The notes below the pieces were generated by a model that searched no databases, had not been told where the DNA came from, and was given only the letters and a program-made list of their open reading frames with translations. Of a stretch of 64,000 nt of DNA, positions 22,704-31,152 are shown piece after piece. The position numbers were made by a program, and so were the translations under genes. The stretch lies in contig JAJDBP010000029.1 in the NCBI GenBank assembly GCA_029261295.1, positions 1 through 64,000 on the forward strand. Direction: 5' to 3'. Numbering within the stretch: position 1 is the first letter of the stretch; the number at the start of each line of letters is the position of its first letter. The stretch is from Nitrospirales bacterium. GTDB lineage: Bacteria; Nitrospirota; Nitrospiria; Nitrospirales; UBA8639.

Positions 22704-23669
22704 TTATGGTTTCTTAAATGGCGCAGGCCGTGCGGAGACGTTGACCAGGGAACCCTTCTTTTTACAAAATTCTTCGATTTTATTGGCCGCCCCATGAATG
22801 GCTTCAGCTGTAGGTAGATCAGAATGGAACAGGGCATACGGTTCGCCTCGATCACATTGCAACACCATTTCTGGATCAAGTGGTACACGTCCAAGGAACG
22901 GCACATCCATATCCGCCGCCGAAGCTTCTCCCCCACCTTTTCGAAAAACTTCAATTTCCTTATGACAATGCGGGCAATCCATCCCGCTCATGTTTTCGAT
23001 AATACCGATTATCGGCAACTCACTATCCCTCACAAACGTGACCGACTTACGAGCATCCAATAGAGATACTTCCTGTGGAGTTGAAATAATGACACAACCA
23101 GTGACATCTCCAATTAAATCCATGGTGGTCACAGATTCATTCCCAGTACCAGGAGGCAAATCAATAAATAGATAATTCAAATCTTGCCATTCCACTCCAC
23201 CCAACAATTGATTGATGAATTCAAATTTATAGGCGTCTCGCCAAATAATAGGATCATCAGAATTCTGAAGTAGAAACGACATCGACGCAATTTTCAGATT
23301 GTAGACTTGATGGGGAATGATTCCGCCACCTGTACTAATTTTTAGCTTTTCCCCTTCAACCCCCATCATTTTAGGAATATTCGGACCATGGATATCCATG
23401 TCACAGACCCCAACTTCGTAGCCCTTCAAGGCTAAACTAATGGCCAAATTGGTCGTCATGGTGCTCTTCCCAACTCCACCCTTGTTACTCATGACTAGAA
23501 TTTTGTTTTCGATTCGCTCCATTCGCTTGTTAACCAACCATCGACTATGTCCCTCGCGATCCTTCTGACACGTTTCCGTTTCATCACAAATCGCACATGC
23601 CCACATATAGGTACACACATCGCCACTTGACGATGGAGAAGGTTGAACCATTTTAAGCTCGCTTGCCAT
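22704..23669 (-). CDS. mrp: Mrp/ApbC (NBP35-type) Fe-S cluster carrier ATPase
   Basis: The 321-residue P-loop ATPase has the deviant Walker A KGGVGKST near residue 65, the DMDIHGPN motif, the switch segment DLPPGTG near 165 and the cluster-binding pair CPHC near 235. Members bind a 4Fe-4S cluster across a dimer and hand it to target proteins. Ahead of the ATPase core is a short cysteine-rich N-terminus with spaced cysteines (CTYMWACAICDETETC) like the N-terminal cluster site of NBP35. The ATG at 23669 has GGAGG five bases upstream; a GTG four codons earlier overlaps that site. Sitting between mog and moeA, it likely supplies Fe-S clusters to molybdoenzymes, by inference from context. Confidence 0.9.
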   Translation of the reverse strand: MASELKMVQPSPSSSGDVCTYMWACAICDETETCQKDREGHSRWLVNKRMERIENKILVMSNKGGVGKSTMTTNLAISLALKGYEVGVCDMDIHGPNIPKMMGVEGEKLKISTGGGIIPHQVYNLKIASMSFLLQNSDDPIIWRDAYKFEFINQLLGGVEWQDLNYLFIDLPPGTGNESVTTMDLIGDVTGCVIISTPQEVSLLDARKSVTFVRDSELPIIGIIENMSGMDCPHCHKEIEVFRKGGGEASAADMDVPFLGRVPLDPEMVLQCDRGEPYALFHSDLPTAEAIHGAANKIEEFCKKKGSLVNVSARPAPFKKP

Positions 23670-23754
23670 ATATGCCTCCACAAAAAAGCCAATAAAATTT
23701 CATAAGTCACGCTTGCCTCTAAAATCTATGAAAGAACAAACCCTTTCTTTTCCA

Positions 23755-24222
23755 CTACCCACCAATTTTTTGAACTAAGTGATCAAGGAGAGGTAAGACA
23801 ACCTCACAATTTTCTTTGATCCCTTTGGCGCTTCCCGGCAAATTAATAATTACCGTGTGATCTTTGATGCCTGCAATCCCCCGAGAAAGCATCGCGGTAC
23901 GAACCTTTTTCAAACTTTCGGCACGCATCGCTTCCGCAATTCCTGGAATTTCTTTATCGACAACTTCCCTCGTTGCTTCTGGGACGCAATCTGTTGGCCT
24001 CACTCCGGTTCCTCCGAGGGTCAGAACCACAGGCGAGTCTCCCTTCTGACAAAGAGCCTGCAGTCTTTGCACGATCAACTCACGCTGATCAGGGAGAACT
24101 TCATAGGATAAAAGAGTCATTTGGTGGTTCGTCAAGGTTCCCTCTAAAATTTCACGACAACCATCTGGTTCTTGCCCTGAAAAAACTTTTTGATTCACCA
24201 GGAGGGCAGTTACAGCAAGCAC
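23755..24222 (-). CDS. mog: Molybdopterin adenylyltransferase (MogA/MoaB family)
   Basis: The 155-residue protein belongs to the MogA/MoaB family that adenylates molybdopterin before metal insertion by MoeA. Diagnostic motifs are LTLGGTGVRPTDCVPEAT near residue 67 and INLPGSAKGIKE near 125, which shape the molybdopterin site. The start is a GTG at 24222 with AAGGTG upstream. It begins 14 bases after the tatC stop codon and reads in the same direction, so it is probably translated from the tatC message. Whether it functions as MogA or MoaB cannot be settled from sequence alone. Confidence 0.9.
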   Translation of the reverse strand: MLAVTALLVNQKVFSGQEPDGCREILEGTLTNHQMTLLSYEVLPDQRELIVQRLQALCQKGDSPVVLTLGGTGVRPTDCVPEATREVVDKEIPGIAEAMRAESLKKVRTAMLSRGIAGIKDHTVIINLPGSAKGIKENCEVVLPLLDHLVQKIGG

Positions 24223-24236
24223 CTCATATCACCTTA

Positions 24237-25181
24237 TTATCGTGGCCCTGAATCCGGAACACTCACGTAGTCATCATCTCCGGCCGCAACGGTGCCGGTC
24301 GACTGAACGACAGGACGAGTCACCGCTGGAACCGATGGCTCTACCGACTCATCTTCTTCAGCGACCTTTGGTTTCTTTTTTCCAAAGATTTGGGCACTGA
24401 TAATCCCTACTTCGTAAAAGAAGTACATGGGTAAGGCCATAATACATTGATTAAACGGATCAGGCGTCGGCGTCAAAATCGCCGCAAAAAGAAATGAGCC
24501 TAAAAATGCCCACTTTCGATATTGTCTCAATAAGGGGGCATCGACCCACCCTAACTTGGCCATCAACGTCAACGCTAAGGGCACTTCAAATATGAGTCCA
24601 AACACCAAGAGAAACCACAAAATAAATCCGACAAAATTTGCAATTGAAATTTGTGCGATGAAACCTGAAGCTAATCCGTAAGAAAGCAGAAAGTGGAGTG
24701 CAAATGGCAGCACAAAAAAGAAACAAAAGGTCAAACCGAGAAAAAAGGCCACGGTACTAATTGCCGTAAAGGGTGCCACGAAACGCCGTTCTTGTGCATG
24801 AAGACCTGGGACCACAAATTGCCAAATTTCCCATAGCCAATAGGGTGTCGTGAGTACGAGGGCACACAATCCGGCCACCTTCACATTTTGCCAGAGGGCT
24901 TCCGCCGGGGCGAGAAAGACTAAGGGGATTTTAGGCAAATCCGAAGGAACCCATTCCCATGAATCTAAAATAAAATAGTTTTGCAATGGAACTCTCAACC
25001 AGGTGACGAGCGCATCTGCATAAAAAAACGTGCCGACAAAGACTAACGCCATCACGACAACGGCACGAGTCAATCGATGTTGAAATTCATGAAGATGCTC
25101 CATAACGGGCATCTTCTTATCTTCCAAGGGTTTAAAGACTTTCTCTTCAAACCACTGTCCCATTTGACTTTGTTTGGGCAT
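24237..25181 (-). CDS. tatC: Twin-arginine translocase subunit TatC
   Basis: The 314-residue membrane protein has the six-helix TatC fold. The conserved N-terminal motif MEHLHEFQHRL opens helix 1, a LAPAEALWQNVKVAG stretch follows helix 1, YWLWEIWQFVVPGL lies in the second region, and FxxxFG(L)IFEVPL and LTPTPDPFNQ lie near the end. TatC recognises twin-arginine signal peptides and exports folded cofactor-bearing proteins. A charged, proline-rich tail of about 50 residues extends beyond the last helix. I start at ATG 25181, eleven codons into the longest frame, where AGGA lies upstream. tatA/B are not in the window. The link to mog, mrp, moeA and mobB suggests export of a periplasmic molybdoenzyme. 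Confidence 0.93.
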   Translation of the reverse strand: MPKQSQMGQWFEEKVFKPLEDKKMPVMEHLHEFQHRLTRAVVVMALVFVGTFFYADALVTWLRVPLQNYFILDSWEWVPSDLPKIPLVFLAPAEALWQNVKVAGLCALVLTTPYWLWEIWQFVVPGLHAQERRFVAPFTAISTVAFFLGLTFCFFFVLPFALHFLLSYGLASGFIAQISIANFVGFILWFLLVFGLIFEVPLALTLMAKLGWVDAPLLRQYRKWAFLGSFLFAAILTPTPDPFNQCIMALPMYFFYEVGIISAQIFGKKKPKVAEEDESVEPSVPAVTRPVVQSTGTVAAGDDDYVSVPDSGPR

Positions 25182-25203
25182 AGTTTTCCTAATGGTCAAA
25201 AAC

Positions 25204-25232
25204 AAAGAGGGAGACATTGCGTCTCCCCCTTT
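25204..25232 (-). terminator. Intrinsic terminator downstream of htrA
   Basis: AAAGAGGGAGAC (25204-25215) and GTCTCCCCCTTT (25221-25232) form a 12-base stem with one mismatch and a five-base loop. On the minus strand the hairpin is followed by TTTGTTTTT, so it should end the htrA message 16 bp past its stop codon and separate it from tatC. Confidence 0.75.
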
Positions 25233-25247
25233 ATTGAGAACATATTC

Positions 25248-26771
25248 TTATTTTGGATTCACCGCGACGAATAAATTATTCCCTCGGCGACTGACCAAAA
25301 GCACAACCAATTCGCCTTTTGGGATCTTCGAAGCAATCTGTTGATACTCTTCGATATTCTTGACAGCACTTCGGCTCACCTCTTGTAGGAGATCACCAGG
25401 TTGAATTCCCGCGGCTTCTACCGAACTCCCCGATTCCACCTTCGAGACCACCACTCCTTTGGCATCTTCTGGTATCCCAAATTGATTTCGGTTTTCGGCG
25501 GAAATGGATTCTACAGTTAACCCAGATAACACATTATCGAGCTTAGCCGCGACAGGAGGTTTTTCTCCTGGAGGAGTAGCCTTAGCCAAAACCTGATCAG
25601 AGGGCCGTTCCCCCAAAACCAAAGTCAAAGGGGTTTCCTTCCCGTCACGCAAAACGGTGATTTCCTTTTGCTTCCCAACTTTGGTCCGAGCCACAATATT
25701 GCGAAGATGGTTTACGTCTTTTACCTCTTCATTGCCATATTTCAGAATCACATCTCCACGCTGTAACCCCGCTTTAGCCGAAGGGCCGTCCTGATGAACC
25801 TCACTGATGAGCACTCCCCCTTGTTGACCTTCTGGTAATTGGAAAGACTGAGCCAGCGCAGGGGTCAACTCTTGAATCGCCACTCCCATCCAGCCACGTA
25901 CTACTTTTCCGGATTCAATCAAACTACTGGTAATATCTTTGGCAATACTGACGGCAATGGCAAATCCCACCCCTTCTGACCCACCGGTTCTGGAAAAGAT
26001 CGCCGTATTAATGCCAATAAGTTCACCTTTCATATTGACGAGTGCCCCACCAGAATTTCCTGGATTAATGGCCGCATCGGTTTGAATGAAATCTTCGTAT
26101 TCGGTAATTCCCACACTCCCACGACCCAGAGCACTGATAATTCCCAATGACACGGACGATTTCAAACCGAAGGGGCTACCCAATGCTAACACCACATCAC
26201 CCACACGCAGAGCATCATAGGTTCCCCAAGGAATAAAGGGGAGATTTTCATTTTCAAGTTTCACTTTTATCACAGCGAGATCCGTTTTAGGATCAGTGCC
26301 GACTATCGTCGCAGGAACTTCGCGGCCATCATTAAATGTGACCTTAATATCGTTCGCATCTTCGACTACATGATTATTGGTGAGAATGTATCCACGGGCA
26401 TCAATCACCACTCCCGAACCAGCACTCATACCGGGGCCACCAGGACCTGGAGGTCTTCCAGGAGGACCTCCACCAGGGCCACCTCCACCAGGAGGGCCGC
26501 CAAATGGGCCTGGCGGTAATTGTCTGGATGAACCTCTTCCGCCGCTTGTGACAGCCACGTTGACAACGGCAGGTCCAACTTTTTCTACGATATCAGCAAA
26601 ACCTTCAACAAAAGCACCAGGAATGGCCGCGTGTGAGGGAGCAGGGACCACCCAATCATAGGATCCGATTCCTCCTAAAAGACCAAAGCACACGAGAGCA
26701 AGGATGAATCTCCTCCATGAGGAAATTCTTGAGGAACGTGAAGAACCCGAAAACATCCGTAACATAGGCAT
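25248..26771 (-). CDS. HtrA/DegP-type periplasmic serine protease
   Basis: The 507-residue protein has a signal peptide (about 1-45), a trypsin-like domain with the triad His in NNHVV, Asp in KTDLAVIKV and Ser in PGNSGGALV, then two PDZ domains (about 290-380 and 410-500). HtrA proteases degrade or refold damaged envelope proteins. A striking Gly/Pro-rich stretch of about 27 residues (GPFGG...PGGPG) lies just before the protease core, in the N-terminal linker region. I start at ATG 26771, where GGAG lies 9 bases upstream. A terminator follows the gene. The exact subfamily (DegP, DegQ or DegS) is not clear from motifs. Confidence 0.92.
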   Translation of the reverse strand: MPMLRMFSGSSRSSRISSWRRFILALVCFGLLGGIGSYDWVVPAPSHAAIPGAFVEGFADIVEKVGPAVVNVAVTSGGRGSSRQLPPGPFGGPPGGGGPGGGPPGRPPGPGGPGMSAGSGVVIDARGYILTNNHVVEDANDIKVTFNDGREVPATIVGTDPKTDLAVIKVKLENENLPFIPWGTYDALRVGDVVLALGSPFGLKSSVSLGIISALGRGSVGITEYEDFIQTDAAINPGNSGGALVNMKGELIGINTAIFSRTGGSEGVGFAIAVSIAKDITSSLIESGKVVRGWMGVAIQELTPALAQSFQLPEGQQGGVLISEVHQDGPSAKAGLQRGDVILKYGNEEVKDVNHLRNIVARTKVGKQKEITVLRDGKETPLTLVLGERPSDQVLAKATPPGEKPPVAAKLDNVLSGLTVESISAENRNQFGIPEDAKGVVVSKVESGSSVEAAGIQPGDLLQEVSRSAVKNIEEYQQIASKIPKGELVVLLVSRRGNNLFVAVNPK

Positions 26772-27182
26772 TATCCCAATCTCCTGTTTTAAGGAAAAAG
26801 TAATTGAAAGAAGGTGTGAGATCAAATCTTAGGGAATAGAACTTTTTGGGCCTATCTAGAAAATAAAGGCTAAAGACACAAGAACAGTACAACCTTTTGA
26901 TTCTACAATAATTGTTTCTCCACCTTCAAAGTCAAATCATAGGTATTTCACCGGATGCCAATAAATAGAGGGTTTATACTTATTATTTAAGTGAAGGGCA
27001 AAACCCGTAATCATAGAAAGGGTTCTCAAACAATATCCAGTGTTTTTTAGGGAATGTAACGAGAAAAAGAGGGGGCTAGAACGAGAAAAATTGCGTGGGG
27101 AAAATGGACGACAAAACCAGGAAGCTTAGATGTTTAATAAAAAAGTAAGGACAAGTGAGCTATGAATTCGTGAAACGTCTAT
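26772..27182. other. Intergenic region upstream of htrA
   Basis: About 410 bp without a gene. It must carry the htrA promoter on the minus strand; a TTGACT lies near 26930 with an AT-rich stretch about 17 bases downstream, but the -10 is poor. A T/A-rich block at about 26960-26990 is the only other feature. I see no RNA gene. Confidence 0.35.
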
Positions 27183-27533
27183 TCATTCAATAATATCTAA
27201 GATAGAGCCCAACACCTCATCTTGGGTTCTTATACTAGCGAGATTGGCTTCAACCAGATGAGTCGCTTGTAGAGTATTGACGATTTCTTCTTCCAATTCG
27301 ACATTTGATCCTTGTCGAAAGGAAAAGGGGTCATCCCCTGTGGGCAATTGAGGGCCAGGTCGTTGATCTTGACTCAAACTCACAAGAACCCCTCCAGAAG
27401 GAGATTCTTCAAGAGTGGCTTGCGTACGCTTAAAATTTTCAGTTTGCGCATTCGCAATATTATGAGCACTCGCCCCGAGAACCCGTCCACCAGCTTGTAT
27501 TCCGGAAAGTGCGACAGCAAATCCTGAAAACAT
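27183..27533 (-). CDS. Flagellar basal-body rod-type protein (FlgC-like), orphan
   Basis: The 116-residue protein matches the axial-rod family. The N-terminal helix contains ASAHNIANAQTENFKRTQ, a variant of the ANNIANxxTxGF motif, and the C-terminal helix EIVNTLQATHLVEANLASIRTQ is the counterpart coiled-coil strand. In intact rods these helices pair in the coiled-coil core. The start ATG at 27533 has GGGAGGTC close upstream. No other flagellar gene lies in the window, and the protein is shorter than typical FlgC (about 135-150 residues). It could be a stray rod gene in a motile species or a relic. The frame is intact. Confidence 0.65.
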   Translation of the reverse strand: MFSGFAVALSGIQAGGRVLGASAHNIANAQTENFKRTQATLEESPSGGVLVSLSQDQRPGPQLPTGDDPFSFRQGSNVELEEEIVNTLQATHLVEANLASIRTQDEVLGSILDIIE

Positions 27534-27748
27534 AATGACCTCCCTTTTTGATGAAGGAAATGGTGCTTGCTTTACCATCGGCCAATTCTCCTAAAACCTT
27601 TCCAATTGTCCATTGCCTCTTAGTAACATGGAACCATTTCTTGTGGTTTTTCTCTATTGGGTCAGGCTACTGAAGGAATAGGGTAAATTTGTTAAGATTG
27701 GCTTCTTCATCAGAGGTACCTAAAAATTCTTGAACATTGAGGCATATT

Positions 27749-28705
27749 ATGCGTGGCTTAGTCCTTGGAAAAACCCTCACGCTACAAGTTGATCGACCCA
27801 ATCCAGAGGCAAAACCTGGCGAGGCCATGATCCAAGTCTTGCAGGCAGGAATCTGCTCAACTGACTTACATCTGGTCAAGGGCTACATGGAATTCCAGGG
27901 AGTGCTAGGACATGAATTCGTGGGCGTAGTCGATCAAGCGCCGAATCAGTCATCACTTATTGGGAAACGAGTCGTTGGGGAAATCAATGCGGCATGCCAA
28001 GTCTGTGAGACCTGTATAACCGGCCATCCAACGCATTGCCCCCATCGCACAACATTAGGAATCATGGGGCGTGACGGAGCCTTTGCTGATTATCTTTCGC
28101 TCCCCTTTGAAAACCTTCATCTACTCCCCGATGCTGTAACGAATGAACATGCGGTATTTATTGAACCGCTGGCCGCTGCGTGTGAAATACCTCAACTTGT
28201 CTCGATCAAACCCAAAGACAGAATTATCGTGATCGGGGATGGGAAATTAGGGTTACTCTGCGCCCAAGTATTAGCCCTATCCGGATGCCAGGTCACGCTA
28301 GTGGGACGCCACACAACACACCATACATGGCTTGAATCAAAAGGGATTGCCGTCACGGGCGACATCCATGATATTCAGCAAGGTGCCGACATCATCGTCG
28401 AAGCAACCGGAAGTCCAGAAGGACTTGCCCTAGCCGCAAAACTCGTTCGAGCTCGCGGAACGATTGTCTTGAAATCTACCTATCACGGTGAGGTCTTGGT
28501 GAATATGACAGAATTAGTGATAAACGAAATATCGGTTATTGGGTCCCGTTGCGGGCCTTTTGCTCCAGCTCTTCGAATGTTAGCCGGAGGCATGATTGAA
28601 GTCGAGCCACTTATACATGCACGTTTTTCGTTGAACGACGGAATTACAGCTATGGAGCAAGCCGCACAACAAGGAACCTTAAAAGTCCTACTCAAAATGT
28701 CTTAA
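27749..28705 (+). CDS. Zinc-type medium-chain alcohol dehydrogenase
   Basis: The 318-residue protein has the GroES-like N-terminal domain of medium-chain dehydrogenases. AGICSTDLHLVKGY supplies the catalytic Cys, and GHEFVGVV supplies the His-Glu pair. The structural-zinc loop CQVCETCITGHPTHC is complete with four cysteines. The Rossmann domain follows, with VIGDGKLGLLCAQV near residue 165 and strand ends IIVEATGSPEGL and GTIVLKSTY. The substrate alcohol is unknown; threonine- or sorbitol-type relatives are possible. The ATG at 27749 has GAGG seven bases upstream. It appears to be an isolated transcription unit ending before tRNA-Thr. Confidence 0.88.
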   Translation: MRGLVLGKTLTLQVDRPNPEAKPGEAMIQVLQAGICSTDLHLVKGYMEFQGVLGHEFVGVVDQAPNQSSLIGKRVVGEINAACQVCETCITGHPTHCPHRTTLGIMGRDGAFADYLSLPFENLHLLPDAVTNEHAVFIEPLAAACEIPQLVSIKPKDRIIVIGDGKLGLLCAQVLALSGCQVTLVGRHTTHHTWLESKGIAVTGDIHDIQQGADIIVEATGSPEGLALAAKLVRARGTIVLKSTYHGEVLVNMTELVINEISVIGSRCGPFAPALRMLAGGMIEVEPLIHARFSLNDGITAMEQAAQQGTLKVLLKMS

Positions 28706-28793
28706 GATGTTTTCGAGAACAAAAAAAATTCCTTCCAACCTCCTAGTTCCAACCCTTAACTTTTGATAAGATCACACCGACATTTATCCTATT

Positions 28794-28869
28794 GCTGGCG
28801 TAGCTCAGTTGGTAGAGCAGCGGTTTTGTAAACCGCAGGTCGGAGGTTCGATCCCTCTCGCCAGCTCCA
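28794..28869 (+). tRNA. tRNA-Thr(UGU), complete
   Basis: The 76-base gene folds as a canonical tRNA. The acceptor stem is GCTGGCG/CGCCAGC, the D arm contains AGCTCAGTTGGTAGAGC, the anticodon arm is CGGTT-TTGTAAA-CCG with anticodon TGT, the T arm is GGAGG-TTCGATC-CCTCT and the CCA end is encoded. It is read on the plus strand downstream of the dehydrogenase gene. A T-run starting at about 28871 may help termination. Confidence 0.97.
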
Positions 28870-28989
28870 TATTTTTTTTCAAATTTTTCTATACCTGTCC
28901 CTTCAACACCTTATTATTCCAAGGCAACATAACCCTGGACTGTGCCAGAAACTGTGCTCGTCTTTCGATTTTAAAGAGTCCGGCCTACT

Positions 28990-30090
28990 TTATTGGCGAA
29001 ATGCTGGGCTGGAGAAAGGGCCCAAGAGGGAATCACTACAAATTATTTCCATACGCATTCCATCCGGAGACACCGTGCCCGAACAGTCTCCAACTGATGT
29101 AACGCCCCCTTGATAGGTAGCTTTGTAGTGACTTGTGAAACGGTGCCCAGTAATCGTCCCGCTGCCCACCGATTCGAATCGAGTTCCATTCGGGAGAACA
29201 CCTCTCCGCTGGAAATTGAAGCTATTACCATCTTGGTTAATGTGGGAAAGATTGCTTTGATAGTTGCTATCACGCCAAACACCCTTGATATCCAAAATCG
29301 ACTCAGCGGGATACAAGGATTCGCTTGGGTTCCTATTCGGATTCACATTCTTCCCGGCGTTTTCTTCGACTACGCGCTCCGACATTTCGTCTGACTTTTC
29401 TGTGGCTGGAGACACAACTCGATCCTCTTGGCTGTTTCTTTGATTAACTGGAACTCCCCAACCCTTCAAAGTGATTTTTGTAATGGATGCCGGTACAGCA
29501 TACCCAATATCATCTAAAACCTCAGTCAGGACACCTACAACTTTTTCATTAACAAGAATGGGACCTCCAGAATTACCTTCGTTAGCCACTGCACCCGATA
29601 CAATGAGATCAGCACCTATCTGCCCTGTCAGAATCCCTTGCAAGATCCCCCACTGTATTGGCGGGGAACGGCGAAAACCAATGACCGTCGCGTTTTCCCC
29701 ACCTTTTACTTCAAAGTTAGAGGCGAGAGACAAAGAACGAAGACCTTCTGGCAAGGGGCCTTCAACCGTTATCACGGCCAGACCTTTTGTATTGTCCCCT
29801 TGCATATTTCTTGTTGTGCCAATATAGGCTTTATCAGGGTTGGTGTAAAAATTGACCGTAAGGGTAGCTCCTTCGACCACATGGGAGGCCGTGAGGATGT
29901 AGGCGGACTCATCTCCGAGTGAAACAATAAAGCCTGTTCCAATCCGGCGCTGTTGATCAATCATTGCGGTGATCTTTACTACCCCCGCTTTCTGGGCTTC
30001 AATACTTTGGGCATGGGCAGAAGAAAACCCCAAGAGAAAGAGAAAAATCGATGCAGAAATGAGTGAAGGGAAGTTGCGGGGTAAACGCAC
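28990..30090 (-). CDS. Secreted trypsin-like (S1C) protein with C-terminal extension
   Basis: The 366-residue protein has a signal peptide (about 1-28) and a chymotrypsin-fold domain. The catalytic His is in TASHVV near residue 68 and the Ser in ANEGNSGGPI near 168. The Asp expected in a TDLAV-type motif is replaced: the matching segment reads TKGLAVI. The triad therefore looks incomplete, and the protein may be a weak protease or a binding protein. A linker rich in Glu and Asn (210-265) leads to a C-terminal domain of about 100 residues with Gly/Ser/Asn-rich strands that I do not recognise. The start is a GTG at 30090 with GAGG upstream. No partner gene is evident. Confidence 0.75.
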   Translation of the reverse strand: MRLPRNFPSLISASIFLFLLGFSSAHAQSIEAQKAGVVKITAMIDQQRRIGTGFIVSLGDESAYILTASHVVEGATLTVNFYTNPDKAYIGTTRNMQGDNTKGLAVITVEGPLPEGLRSLSLASNFEVKGGENATVIGFRRSPPIQWGILQGILTGQIGADLIVSGAVANEGNSGGPILVNEKVVGVLTEVLDDIGYAVPASITKITLKGWGVPVNQRNSQEDRVVSPATEKSDEMSERVVEENAGKNVNPNRNPSESLYPAESILDIKGVWRDSNYQSNLSHINQDGNSFNFQRRGVLPNGTRFESVGSGTITGHRFTSHYKATYQGGVTSVGDCSGTVSPDGMRMEIICSDSLLGPFSSPAFRQ

Positions 30091-30134
30091 AATAGCCTCT
30101 TATTTTTATAGACCATAGTGGAAGATTAAGGAAA

Positions 30135-30227
30135 TTTCGTCAACAACACAGGCAAGGTTCTCTTGAATACACAAAAGGAATATCTAGCTTCATCACCACC
30201 GATGGAGGCCTGCTGATCTTTGAATAA
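30135..30227 (+). pseudogene. Possible N-terminal relic of an IS1380-type transposase
   Basis: In one plus-strand frame the peptide SFITTDGGLLIFE followed by a stop lies at about 30189-30227. SxxTSxGGLLL-like motifs are typical for the N-terminus of IS1380-family transposases. Only about 30 codons are in frame before the stop and there is no start signal or matching remainder, so this could be chance. It lies in the gap between the trypsin-like gene and the next lipoprotein gene. The rest of that gap (30091-30391) shows no gene. Confidence 0.3.
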
Positions 30228-30391
30228 TTACTCGGCATTATCAAAAGAAGTGGGATGGATAAAATTGGAATAGCTCATGCTGAGGTGTTAGGGAGAGACT
30301 CTGATTCTCGGGCCTAAGACTTTCTCATGGCCTACAATTTCCAGCCTTTCAACAATTCGTGATTATTCAATCGCTTCTTTTGCTCGGTTCC

Positions 30392-30844
30392 TTATTCGCC
30401 AACAATTTTTAATTCATGCGATTTTGGGAGAACGTTCTCATTTGCGGGACACCGTCCGGTGGGGACATATTCGAGGACATGTTCCTCCTTGATATAGAAT
30501 ATATTGTTACAGACGATTCTACTACTCGAGCAAATGATAAAATCGTTTTCCTTGACGAAGTCACCAAATTTATCGGCTCCTGCTTCGCCAAAGCATTCTC
30601 CAAAGTCATAGCCCAAGGCATAGTTCCGAATTTCGGTACCACTGTCAGTCTTGGTACGAAACATGGGCATCGTTTTGAACAATACATGATCATCTAACAG
30701 TTTAACTGGAGCATGGATCCAGGCATCCTGGCTTGGTTGGGGATCAGAAATCCCAGATACACAGGCCGAGCATAGAGACAGAAAAACTATCGTCATGCCC
30801 CATTGAATTTTTAGCTTAGTCATCATCGTTCTCGTGCGGCCCAT
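30392..30844 (-). CDS. Small lipoprotein of unknown function
   Basis: The product has 150 residues from the longest start. A lipobox LCSAC (Cys28) follows a hydrophobic N-terminal segment, so the protein should be anchored in the envelope. The mature part has several cysteines (GECFGE, IICSS, VCNN, GRCPA) and no domain I can name. Two start codons are possible: ATG 30844 or the double ATG at 30826, neither with a strong ribosome-binding site. The later one leaves a more typical short signal peptide. The gene reads away from the oligoendopeptidase gene and has no clear partner. Confidence 0.55.
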   Translation of the reverse strand: MGRTRTMMTKLKIQWGMTIVFLSLCSACVSGISDPQPSQDAWIHAPVKLLDDHVLFKTMPMFRTKTDSGTEIRNYALGYDFGECFGEAGADKFGDFVKENDFIICSSSRIVCNNIFYIKEEHVLEYVPTGRCPANENVLPKSHELKIVGE

Positions 30845-31152
30845 GGTTGCCGCTTCAATTCTCGTACTCAGCCCCGTGCTCTCCCCCTTAGCCAGATTTC
30901 CCTAAAGCGAAGAAACAACGTCACCGCTCTTTCTCTCAAAAACGAGGTACTGTATTAGAAATGAGGGAATGGCACAACCCACTTTCCACCTAATGTCCAG
31001 ACCTTTATCAAGATTAATCTGCCTTGTATGGAATTGAAACAAGATTGCTCGTTTGCTCTAAGACTTGTAATATCTCTTCTTCAAGAATTCTTCAATCTCG
31101 GTTCAACCCGAAAACTTCCTTTTATGCGTGATATTTAGTTAAAGGAGCCCTT
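30845..31152 (+). other. Intergenic region upstream of pepF with a candidate promoter
   Basis: About 300 bp between divergent genes. A plausible sigma-70 pair for pepF is TTGCTC followed after 17 bases by TAATAT, at about 31047-31075; both hexamers match consensus at four of six positions or fewer, so support is weak. I see no repeats, RNA gene or open frame with a ribosome-binding site. Confidence 0.35.
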
